DNA of 64,000 bases from Apostichopus japonicus (Eukaryota; Echinodermata; Holothuroidea; Aspidochirotida; Stichopodidae), in NCBI RefSeq assembly GCF_037975245.1, contig NC_092568.1, positions 42,149,631-42,213,630 on the forward strand, given 5' to 3'. Shown here piece after piece: positions 11,477 through 23,000 of this stretch; within the stretch, counting starts at the first letter, position 1, and each line of letters opens with the position of its first letter. The translations under genes and the position numbers were made by a program. The notes under the pieces were generated by a model. That model was given only the letters and a program-made list of their open reading frames with translations. It had not been told where the DNA came from and ran no database searches.

Positions 11477-12501
11477 TTTGAATCTATGAAGCAAGTAACA
11501 TATATACTTAAGGAGATGATTTACGCTTTAATCAACAACTTTGAGGACCTTGAAATTACAATACAAATATTCAAAGACAAAAATAAACAGTTTACCATAA
11601 TAGGTGCACGAGAGAAGAAACTGCCACATGCTTCGCAATCTGACAAAATGATAAAAGTAACAAAAATACTATGGGAACAAAAATTGATAATGACTAACAT
11701 TCATTAGGTTACAAACTCAAGTCTGCATTGATTAACAAAACCAAAAGATTAACTGCTAATTTTTTGATTGCTACCAAAGTCTAGCCCTGCTAAAAGCTCC
11801 AGATAAACAGTGCAATTCACAGGTCCAGTGATTCTGTCACCCAACAGGATTTTCACAGAAATTTAAACTGATATTATACTGTGTTCAGAACATAGTGTGG
11901 TTAGCATTCCTTATCCTGGTTTAATGTAAAAAACAGAAACTTATGCCACCTTTAGAATTCACTTCCACCTTTACATGACTTTCTCTACATAGAATGAGTG
12001 ATCATCTAGTTATTTACTTACTTAGGACTGTACTCTTTTATGGAGGAAATTGATCACAAATATTATCAATTTCACATTTTTGGGGGGGAGGGATGGGGAT
12101 TACACACAACACTGGAGGTTTTGGGGAATTGTAATAAGCAAGCTATGATCAATAAGGCCTAGGCTACCTGTAGCTATTGTTTTAATCAAACTTAAAACTA
12201 TAATTGGAAAAACTGCAATTCTGACTAAAAACTCAGCCTACAGAAACTGTTATCTCCTGAGTCGACCAGGTGTCTCTTGGTTATGAACTTTGCGATCTCA
12301 CATCATGCAGATTTTGTGCATCAATTACCTGGCAAACCTTGATTTCTGATTTCTTTATAAATAGTGATCAGAACTGAACCAGAAATTGGATCATGTTTTA
12401 AAGGGCTAGTTGGATTTTGCCTAATTCTTCTTAGGCCCAGGCCTATGATTGCCCTAAGCCAAATTTAGTATTAAGAATTAGGCCTACTAATCATTACTAA
12501 G

Positions 12502-12868
12502 TTAAAGGGTGTGAAGACTCGCGCACAAAGAAACGTCTCATGCCGGTAATCTGACCTAGTTTCGAATGAGGTGTAACAGAAGTGTTAGACATCACCATCG
12601 ATCCCAGAAAATACACACACAGCTTGCTACCGTCAGTATTTAGACACTAGCCTAGTGTACAGTCAATACATACAGCTACGGTCAATACCCACAACACAGT
12701 GTACATAGCAGCGTGGACAACTCAGGTCTAGATAAAAGATAACAAGGTATCACGTATCACTGTCTGCATTTTGTAGCGACAAGGAGAAAGCGTCATTTGC
12801 AAGCAACGGAAAGTTAACTTTTTCAGAGCGCGGCACACGGTTTGGGGCGAGTCTTCAATGCCTTTTAA
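12502..12868. mobile_element. piggyBac-like MITE with TTAA target site (copy 1)
   Basis: Bounded by TTAA at both ends (12502-12505 and 12865-12868), with inverted termini that both contain TGAAGACTCGC. A second copy of ~365 bp lies at 42900-43267 with high identity throughout. TTAA target duplication is the hallmark of piggyBac (also Kolobok) elements. No coding sequence. Confidence 0.85.
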
Positions 12869-14889
12869 GGATGGATAATTGTAAATCTCCATATTTTTGA
12901 GAAAAAGCAGGTTGGCAGGTCCGACCTCGCATAACTAAGTTAGGACTTTGTAATTTCGAACTTAGCCAAAGTTAGGGCTATTAATGAGTCACTAGCCTGT
13001 TAGTGTTAGTCCTAACCTAACCTTATGCCCTAACTTGTTGTTATAGTATTACTAGGGTAACAGGATAGACTACATTAACTTACAGTAGGGGACTTCAATA
13101 TTTACACTGCATGATTGGTTTTAATGGACACACTTTCTGAAATGTGTCTAAAATTTTCGAAATTCATGATAAGTTCTCACAGTTTGACGATTCGTTGACA
13201 ATGGAACCGAAAACCGGTCATGTCGTTGCAAACTCGTCAATTCGCAAAAGCAATCCCCTGCACTGTAGCAGTATGCAACTGCAAAGTGCAAGTAGGCTAG
13301 CCTATCCTAGGTCGATAATGAGTTAGTCTTTATAAAGTATATTTGGATACACTTCTATCAGTAGGCGGCTTCGTGGACAACGAATACCTTGTAGTAATTA
13401 GTTTAACTTGAAGACGTCTCTTTTATGTTGTGGTTTGCAAATAGGTTGTCTTCTTGAGAATTCAACTGTTCACATACTTTTACGAAGGATCAAATCTCCC
13501 GCCACCACAGCGGTGTATGTAGCGCACAGCTCAATATAACTGCACAGTGTAAGTGTTGATTTCTGTCAGTGGCACTCGAACTCAATGTTATGGAACGCCA
13601 ACAATTTCATTATAAAGGTAATCCATACGTACATTTGTTTGATTGTTGACAGTGGAACATGTTGTAAGCAGTCTGGTGAAATGAGCATCCAATTCCTGCG
13701 TAAGTTTTTCGCGAAAACATGAACTTAAAACATTTTTTTATTCAAATGGTACTTGTAGCAAACAGAAGTGATTCTTAGAAACACACTGACAAGTTCCTTT
13801 TTATATTTTTCTTCAAAATTTACATCCAGTTTTTTTACTTCAAAGTTGGGATCCATCTCAATATATTAATACACTATAGTTATTGATATATTGCTAACTT
13901 TATATTCCTTAGATAAAATCTAAGATCAACATAAGAAAATAAAAAATAAAGGGGAGAAATGCTTTGATGTCACTGGCAGATTGTATCTATTGGGCACACA
14001 TGTTCCCTTGAAGTTCACTTATAGTACAATCTGTGACAATTTTAGTTGTTAATATATCAATAACGATATGTAAAAAGTGCTTGCAAATTTGCTTAGAATT
14101 TTTTCTTCATTCATCAGTCAAAAAGATACATTTTTGTGGATTATCATTATAAATTAATTCACTTTGGTTTTCATCAACGAATCCCACCAAACATGTGCGG
14201 AAGTGTAGGCTGCGCGTTAATTTTTTGTTCTTTTCTTTTTAGTAACCAACCTCTGTTCTGCGAATTCGGATATTAATTCTCACGCTATTCCCAAAAAGTT
14301 GAAGTTAGTTAGAAAATCAAGTATTATGGGCTCCGCTTATGGTTAGCCAGAGAGGACAATTTTTCGACGTATAGAACGGGATGAATTTTAATTTATTGAT
14401 ACATTAATTCGGTGGTACGATATATCAAATTATCAGAGACTGAAGTTTGACGTGAAAGGATAACTTCGAATAGATGGTAATATTAATTTGAAATTATGGC
14501 CCATTTAAATCGATGTGTATTATCATTTTTTACTGGTGGAATTAATGTACCAGAAAGTGGTATGAATGGTACCAAAAGCTGCAGTATTTTCAAACATTGG
14601 TACCATACAGTCGACTTACTTTCACAGTAAAGTCGAAATAATGCCACAATATGGACTTGATCCCCCCCCCCCCCACATATAAATGTGTCATGCGACTCGA
14701 TGGGACCCCCTTGTTTTTTGCAGGAACCGTAGAGATCCGACTCGATGCCCCCTCGCCCTCCCGACGTTGCATTTTCAGCACACCGTCTGGTCTTACTGGC
14801 AGCATTCTATATGGAAATTACTGGACACATCTAACTTTCCGTGATTATAACATCTCCTTTACCTTGTTATACACGACAAATTAATGTCG
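12869..14889. other. Intergenic, upstream of LRR1, nothing recognised
   Basis: AT-rich DNA with a poly-C run near 14660 and short unsupported frames. No conserved coding, RNA or terminal inverted repeat structure was recognised. The LRR1 promoter and 5' UTR probably lie between about 11477 and 12500 but show no decisive motif. Confidence 0.4.
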
Positions 14890-15150
14890 TTTTGCGTGTG
14901 ATAACAAACTCAGATAGAACAGGAAAATTTGCATAATATGTCAGTAAACATATAGTCACATTGCATAACCTTGCAAACACTTTGCAAACATATAGTCACC
15001 TTGCATAGTCACCTTGCAGTAAACTTATAGTCACCTTGCACGTGTGGTGTTTGATATTCTGTGTCTTTACATATATCACTACGTTCTTATATAAATAAAC
15101 AACACGGCCTAAAATACACTGACCTCTGCGTTCAAGGCGACATAACAGAG
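14890..15150. repeat. Interspersed repeat X, copy 1
   Basis: Shares with 18340-18556 the order ATGTCAGTAAACATA, TAGTCACCTTGC, GTGTTTGATATTCTGTGTC, ACATATATCACTAC, AACAACACGGCCTAAAATAC and TGACCTCTGCGTTC...AAGGCGACATA. This copy has an internal expansion of the TAGTCACCTTGCA segment. No coding capacity; class unknown. Confidence 0.7.
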
Positions 15151-15571
15151 GACTAGAGAAATACCGGTGCGCGAAATACATTACCGCCCGGTATTTCCCG
15201 TCCGGGAAATATTATCTACCGGTGGGATATACTGGGAAATATAAAACAACTGAATATTTTTCATTTTTTCAACTTCTTTTTTTTTCCATGCAAAAGTGTT
15301 ATAACAACAACTTCAAGCCAAAGCACCCAGAAAATATCAAAAAGAGGTCATTAACACCTGTCGGTCCTATGGAGGTCTACAATCCTGTAAAACCAATACT
15401 GCGCATGACATGTGTCGATATAAATTTGACATCTTTTCCTCCAACTTTTTTTGTATCAAAACAATTGACCGTAGTCAATGCTGCAGATTATGCAACGTGG
15501 ATGAAAATCTAAATATTTACAGTCTGGAAAGATATATGTTGTAGCAGGGAGCTGTTTGTTGTAGTACTCAA

Positions 15572-15658
15572 GAAGTCGTAGTGGCAAGTTTATCACCAGT
15601 CACTCAATGTCCACTGTCGTAGTGGCAAGTTTATCACCAGTCACTCTCAATGTCCACT
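15572..15658. repeat. Two-copy tandem repeat of ~45 bp
   Basis: GTCGTAGTGGCAAGTTTATC and CACCAGTCACT...CAATGTCCACTG occur twice in a row. It lies just downstream of the hAT dimerisation remnant within the decayed transposon. Confidence 0.85.
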
Positions 15659-15660
15659 GC

Positions 15661-15785
15661 TCCTCTCAAACGTCTGTAGAACATTATCAGTATTGCAGCT
15701 TTTTGCAGACCAAGTATATTCCGTAGTTTAGTTTGTATTATCCCAAGTTGGAGAAGATTCGCTCAATACGTGCAGAGCTGGCTGG
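15661..15785 (-). pseudogene. hAT transposase C-terminal dimerisation fragment, frameshifted
   Basis: Minus-strand translation gives PASSARIERIFSNLG in one frame. After a one-base shift it continues as IIQTKLRNILGLQKAAI and IMFYRRLRG. This matches the pattern of the hAT C-terminal dimerisation domain (S-S-x-x-E-R-x-F-S...K-x-R-N-x-L...K-A). The frameshift and missing catalytic part make it a dead fragment. Confidence 0.75.
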
Positions 15786-16015
15786 TAGGAACTTTTATAA
15801 TTAGATGAATAATTATATGAACCTAATCAGTAAGTCATCCAATAATTGAAGTCTTACTGGATAACAGTCACTATTTAATGCATGTCAGTAATTAGTGCTC
15901 ACTTAAACTATAGTTGCTTTACACATGAATTTGTATTCACCAATCTTTCCCGGTATTTACCATTATTTCCCGGTATTTCCCAATAGTTCCCACCGGCTGG
16001 GAAATATTAATATTT

Positions 16016-16844
16016 CACGGAAACTATCCAACCCTGTATAGTGGGGGGGGGTGGAGAAGGGCGGGGGGTGGGCACTGATTTTGTCCGAGCGTATAGGACG
16101 CATACGGGGAAGCTCTCGTGGGATGCTAGAGGAAACATCCTCATACGCTGCATAATTTCAGATATTTCTTGATCTATCGTAACGATTTGAAACACAGACA
16201 TACATGTCAGAAAAAGAAGTTACGTTGAAGCTTTCTTTTGGTTCGCAAATCATTGTGTAAGTCCCCCTTATCGCCCGGCTCATACACCCCTATATAAATC
16301 TTATGAATTCATGCGCCACTCTGTACCTCTGGGCCTACCAAGAACAAGATGAAGTAACAGTTATGTTAACATGGCCCCTTGCGAACTTCAAATTATAACT
16401 TTATTTCCTACCTACCTCACGCCCCACCCCCCCCCCACCCACACACACATCTCTCTCTCTCCTCTCATTTAGTTGATATTGAAAATATTTAAATATATCA
16501 TAACAAGTGACACCCAGTAAACTTATTAAGAACTTGGAGATGAAATGGAACACAAGTGCTTGGAGTGGCCCCTTTCAAATACTTTTTTTAATTTGTTTAA
16601 TTTGTTTTAATTTGATTTTTAAAGTTATAGTTAGATAAAAGATCCATAAAGATATTTGATTTAATCGCTTTTGTTAAAATTCATGGATGGCTTGCCTTCC
16701 TGGATATTACCGTTCAAGCCAGATTTTCACAGCATATACATCAGCCTATAAATTCAGCCATGACCGGAGGAAGAGTAAAATGGACTTTGGCTGTTGGTTA
16801 TCCGTTAATTGATATACATACTGGGGTGATTATTGAAGTAGTTC
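16016..16844. other. Intergenic, G-rich and CA/CT low-complexity patches only
   Basis: Holds a G-rich stretch (16040-16070) and a C/CA/CT-rich patch (16420-16462). No gene or transposon structure recognised. Confidence 0.4.
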
Positions 16845-17010
16845 ATATATCCAATCAGTGACTGCATTGAATCAACATTAAAACAGTGTTGCTATACATA
16901 ACACCTTTGCGAAGGTCTAATGTCATAGCATAGATATTGTTTCAAGTTGTTTGCAGATTCACGTTTCAATCATAACTCCTTTTCATATTTGTGACTCTTT
17001 CCCTATCACC
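16845..17010 (+). promoter_or_regulatory. Conserved upstream block of SLC22 copy A (probable promoter / 5' UTR)
   Basis: About 165 bases before the ATG align with 30510-30696 upstream of the second paralogue: GTTCATATAT, AATCAACATTAA, CATTGTTTCAA, CAATCATAACT and TTTGTGACTCT. Copy A has CCAATCA near 16850. Both copies have a CAG after a T-rich run shortly before the ATG (A at 16954-16956), which could be the acceptor of a 5'-UTR intron. Function is inferred from retention after duplication. Confidence 0.45.
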
Positions 17011-20000
17011 ATGGAGATTGACGCAGCTCTCTCGAGAGCTAAGCCTTTAGGAAGAACACAAGTTCTGGTCTCAACAATATCTGGTTTCCTTGCTGTCGAA
17101 ATTTCTTGGTTGATTTTGAGTGTTGTATTTATTGCGGAGACACCACTGCACCATTGTGATGTTGGTGCAAACACAACCCTACCAGAAACTGAAGACAATG
17201 TTTATGAATCGTGTGAAGAATTTGTGGACCCTGAATGGAAGAATGAGACAATGGCCTGTTCTGATGGATGGAACTATGACACAGAGTTATACGGTCGTTC
17301 TATTGTCAGTGACGTAAGAACTATAACAAATTGTTTTGTATTTTTAGTTTATAGAGACATACAGAAGTTGGTTCAACACCAACTTATGCCTTCTGAATTA
17401 GTCAGTAATGTTAAGTAATTTGAGACCCTTTTTAGCTTCAAATGCAGCCTTTAGCTAATTATGTATAAGAATTTAGTTATACTAGAATGTCTAACGTATG
17501 GCAATTTTCACATACTGCTATATACTTAGCTGAAATGTGTAAGAATGAAAAAAGAATGAAATAAAGGTAGCCTACTAAACTTAAAAACAAATATCACACT
17601 TTTCATTAAGAGAGCAGAACAAGTGGTATAGGGTTACTAATGAATGTTTATTTTTGTTATGAATGTGTCAAATTCAATCGGTGAAATGTAGTAAAGAATT
17701 TTGCACTGGTGATATTATGTATCATACACAGTCTATGCTTTAACATATGACAAAATTGCATCTTGGTCCTTAACTATATTTCACGCCAAAAAATGAAACC
17801 ATCCTCTAACGTAGATCGAAATATGAAACGTCGCACACACTAAGCGAAAAGTACAGAAGCTATGCTACAAATACGTTTTTGTCGCACGTAAAACCAAAGA
17901 GAGAATCTAAGTTTTGTTTATAATCTGTTTTATTTACTACGTTTTGTCTCTGTTTCAGTGGGATCTCGTTTGTGATAAAGACAGCCTTGTAGGTCTCTCA
18001 CAATCAATTATGCTAGCAGGGTGCGCTTTGGGAGCCATCATGTCAGGCACGATTGCAGATAAATACGGACGGCGACCCATCACCATCGTATCCCTGGTGA
18101 TATTCAACATTTTGGGAATTGCAGTCTCTTTCTCTCCAAACTATGTCACTTTTGTCATTTTGAGATTTCTCATAGGCATTGTGTTCAGGGTAAGTTCTTG
18201 TTGTCTGATACAATATGTATATCTGCAGTTATTGTTTTCTAATTAAGGTTTATTATCCTTTCTCTTTCTCATGTAAGTGAAATTTGCAATTAGATACACT
18301 CCTTTGTACCTTCAGACACGACGTAGGGCAAACGCCAGCACTTGCACTAAAATGTTACATTTTGTTTGCGTGTGGTACCAAATCAGATGACAAAGCAAAG
18401 TTACCATAGGATGTCAGTAAACATAGTCACCTTGCCCTGGGATATGGTGTGTGATATCCTGTGTCCTTACACATATCACTACATTCTGATAAACAACACG
18501 GCCTAAAATACCCTGACCTCTGCGTTCGGCGTTTAAACGCGTTCAAGGCGACATAGGTAGGATTTTGGTTTGTTTGTTGCTTCTATTGGGGGGAGGTTCT
18601 CATTATTTAAAGCTTCATGGTAGATGGCCTCAAATGTTCCTATTGGTTTTCTTTCTAGTCTGGAAACGATGAATAATAATTTCAAACAATCCTCCTTATG
18701 TTAGACATTAAATTACATTGGACATGTATTTTACCAAAGGTGACATAATTTCTGTAAAACGAAGGTATTTGTTTTGTTTTTATAATCTCCAAATCACTAT
18801 ATTTTCGTAAAGGTAACTGAGCACAAATTAAATTTGAATTTTCTGACTACAAGATACTTGTTATGTACTTGCCATGTACTACCAGTAATTAGCATATAGG
18901 CCTATGTAGACTTCTACATTATTTGTATTTACTTATACTGATCTGTTTCAAAGTATAGACCTTTACAACTCCTATCTGAAACTTGATTAGTTGCTGGTGG
19001 TATTGGCTGTTTTTTATTACTTGCTTGTATCGTTGTATTCGTTTTAAACCGTTCAATTTCTATTACTATGAATCCATTTTCTCATAATTTAGGGAGCTCA
19101 ACTACCACCTATGGTATTGCTATTTGAATATCTGATACCGAAGCACCGGGCAATCGTCGGGAATATTCCAGGAGTGATGTTTTCTCTGGGTTTGATGGTG
19201 ATGTCAGGTTTGGCTTATTTGATTAGAGATTGGCGTCAATTCCATGCATTACTGATGGCACCGACCATAATAGTAATGGGGTTTATTTGGTAAGAAGAAC
19301 TACATTAAACCTACATAAATACCGCGGTTTTATACTTTTAGTAAGTTAACAGTCTTTTGTATCCCTAATCGTGTCATGCTAAAGACCTACACCACCTTGT
19401 GAAACACCAACACCGCGGTTTGTTTAATTCCTAAGGTTACAGCCGGAGTCGGTGCGTTGGTTACTCTCACAAGGAAAATATGAAGAAGCTGAAAAATGTA
19501 TGCAGAAGGTTGCAAAGTTCAACGGAGTGAAGGATTTCCCAAGTCCCGCGTTGAAGCTAGCAAACAGAAATCTTGAGGAGACAGAGGTTGACACTAAAGA
19601 CAAGAAGAGTGGAGGATCCATCACACAACTATTCAAACCACCTACGCTTGCTGTCACTTTGATTACTTCCTGGTTGTGGTAAGGACAAAACAAAATGGCA
19701 TAGAATGTTACTCTTATCCTCACCAATCACATAGTTCTCCAGCATTGAAAACCCTCTGAGGTTATCATGTAAAGGAAAAATTGTAACCTCCCCGCCCCCC
19801 CCCCCCAATCCTACAGTAACAAAAAGCCTATTCATGCAGACGTCAACTAATTATCTCGGAGAGCTAACTTTGGTTTCGTCCGGCCCCTGCAGTTTCTGAG
19901 TAGTATACGACGTTGATAAAATACACAGCCTGAAATTAGGCCCAAATTACGTATATAGGACAGCGCCCCCACCCCCCACATCGATATATTCTGCTTGACG

Positions 20001-23000
20001 AATCTTTGTCTGCCATCACATTATAAAACATCTGGCATGATGAAAATATCGCTATTGGTAAAATTCTCGGTTGTCGAAAGATTTTGCACTTTGAAGAAAT
20101 TGTGACACGGGTCCTACCTCATTACAACTATTATTGTGTTTAATGAATTTACTGTTGTTCACATTTATGATTAGTTGTAAGAATATATGCTATAGAAAGT
20201 CCATGAACAAAATAACGTACTTCTGATGCATGATTTATCCTTCAGAAGCAAAAACATATCCTATTGATATTTCTTAACGAAGGTGTTGATAATTGGATGA
20301 AGTGTTTGACCTACTTATAAATAATTACCGATACAGCTGATAGTGCGTCATTCTATCTGTCTTTGTGGAATAATGCTGTCATCAGCTCAAAGTCTAGTCA
20401 TTCGAACTCAGCGAAGCCGATCTCTGCATCGATCTCGGAGATATGCAAAGTATAGGCTATAAGGTTATTGCTTCCCGCTTATAATTCCATGTAGCACTCA
20501 GTCTAGAGAATTTTGTTTACTTCAAGAGGTTGCATGTTCAACTAAAATTACAGAAATATATTTCAGATCCCATTCGATTCACTGGAGTTTTTTTTAATAA
20601 TATCGCAATTCCATCTCATTACTTAAAGGTGAGAGTAGCTAGTTATTACAAATTTCATGACAATAAGAAAATCCCCCCGATTCTTGTAAGTGCATGTAGT
20701 CTAGGTTTATAGTTTTATCTTATATGAATTTTGTCGCAGAACTAATCTGTACGGTTGCATTTGATCTGGAGATAATGGTCTTGATATGGAGGTATTAAAC
20801 AGTTGCCGTCCAAGTTCTGTAATAATCGTCTAACCATCCTGGTTATTTACATGTGTTATATATACAGGAAGACTACTTTGTTACGTTGTTGCTTTAAAGT
20901 ATTCTTTGTATTGGCAGGATAACGTACACTTTGGTATATTTCGGCTTTGCGTTAACTACTGGTACCCTGGCTGGTGATCCGTACCTTAACTTCTTCCTCA
21001 GTAGTCTGGTTGAACTACCAGCTCGAATTGCACCTTTATTTATCATAAAAAGGTACGTATTTTTGGTATAATTTCTCTGTATGACTCAAAGCTGCACAGG
21101 CACGACCTGCTTTAGTTTCCATGAGAGGATTAAGCCACGAACTACTACATCGCCTCCCATCAGAATCGATGATCAGAATGCTCGAAAGTAAGCTTGAACT
21201 AAATGCACGCAGGCATGCTCTGAGCAGTGTATATTAGTGTTTCGACGACCTCCGAAATCCAATATCCTACAGTGTGTGGACCGCCGCACTACAGGCAGTT
21301 TTTTTTAAGCCTGACATTTCGTATACGACAGAGACTGCATTAAAATGCAGTTAACTCGCTCACGAATAATGTCAAAAAGTTTTTTCAACTGTTATAAATG
21401 CTTAGCTTTTCCACACCATGGACAATAGTCATTTCAACTGTATAACATGTAGCTAAATACCTGAACACGTGTTGGAGAAAAGTCATCATAAAATACTTCA
21501 TCTTCTTTTCGTCTGCAGATTCGGAACTTTAATCCCTCTTATTTCGATCCTGGTATCTTCCGGAGTCTGTATGATAGCAATAATTGTTGTACCAGACGAT
21601 GTTGGTAAGTGAAATATACCAAGCCGGGATTTGAATTCATGTAGTGAAACCGACCATCTAAGACGTTTCCACGTGTATGGTAGGCCATACGGGAAATAAT
21701 TGCTGATTTAATGTCCGTACGAATTAAAATTATTACCGGTATTTAATTCTATTTAATACCGGCATTAATTATCAGCCAATCACCATGCAGCTTCATATGC
21801 CAGTATTAAACACATTAAAGAACGGTATTAATTCTAATATATGCGGACATAAAAAGCATTTTGTCCTTCATAAATACATTATGTGCCCGCAATAAATAAA
21901 TTATATGCCGGTATCAAAAACATGAATATGAATATATGCCGACATTAAATGGTATATATACATTTAATAGTATTAATACCGGCATTAAATAGGCCATTCA
22001 CATTAGCGAATTTTGAGCTTGTTATAAACCGGTTTTAAATAGAATTAATGCCGGCATTAAATATAATTAATACGGGCATTAAATAGAATTGGAAATTCAA
22101 CGTAACCTCAACGGAACTTAAATGAAGTCTTAGATAGCATTTCCAACAGGAGGGATTTTATTCACATTTTTATGGAGAAACATTTCCAAGACTGCAAAAT
22201 GGTGCGGTGAACGTAAGATGTACGTTGGCGCGGCGATCAGATCAGATGAACAAGTGAGAATCCTGCTGATGTGATTGGTCTATTTAATGCCGGCATAAAT
22301 ACCGGTATATACACCGTTTAATGTCGGCATATATTCATTTTCCTGTTTTCGATATCGGCATATAATGTATTTATTGCGGGCACATAATGTATTTATGAAG
22401 GACTGCCATGATTGTCATCGAACCTCTGGACATTTCTTCACTGTTCATAACACCTATGATTGGAGTGTCTGCATATAGAGAGGTATATAGGCCCGGGGAA
22501 GAACTCTGGACAATTCGTCACTGTTTATAGCACCTACTGTTAGATTTTCTGCATATAGAGCGGGAGGCCCGGGGTAGAACTCTGGACATTAGGTCACTGT
22601 TCGTATAGCACCTATATGGTTAGAGTGTCTGAATAAAGAGTGGTATAGGCCCGGGGTAGAACTCTGGACATTAGGTCACTGTTCATAGCACCTATGGTTA
22701 GAGTGTCTGCATATAGAGCGGGAGGCCCGGGGTGGAACTCTGGACATTAGGTCACTGTTCATAACACCTATGGTTAGAATGTCTGCACGTGGAGAGGTAT
22801 ATGAGCCCGGGTAGAACTCTGGACATTTAGTCACTGTTCATAGCACCTATGGTTAGAGTGGCTGCATAAAGAGTGGTATAGGCCCGGGGTAGAACTCCGG
22901 TCATTTAGTCACTGTACACAGCACCTATGGTTAGAGTAGCTGCATATAGAGCGGGAGGCAGGGGTCGAATGCCGGTATTGAAGGCTGCACGTTTCGTACG

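Larger units (their letters stand above)
15181..16015 (-). mobile_element. Decayed hAT-superfamily DNA transposon
   Basis: Both ends carry inverted clusters of GGGAAATA / TATTTCCC with CCGGTGGGA (left ~15185-15240, right ~15945-16012). Inside, the minus strand contains a recognisable C-terminal hAT dimerisation segment (see 15661-15785). Exact ends and target duplication could not be fixed. The remainder of the transposase is gone. Confidence 0.6.

Noticed and set aside
16951-17010. Upstream in-frame Met for SLC22 copy A, adding 20 residues
   Set aside because: Copy B has no equivalent extension and starts at the homologous MEIDAAL; the SLC22 N terminus is normally short.
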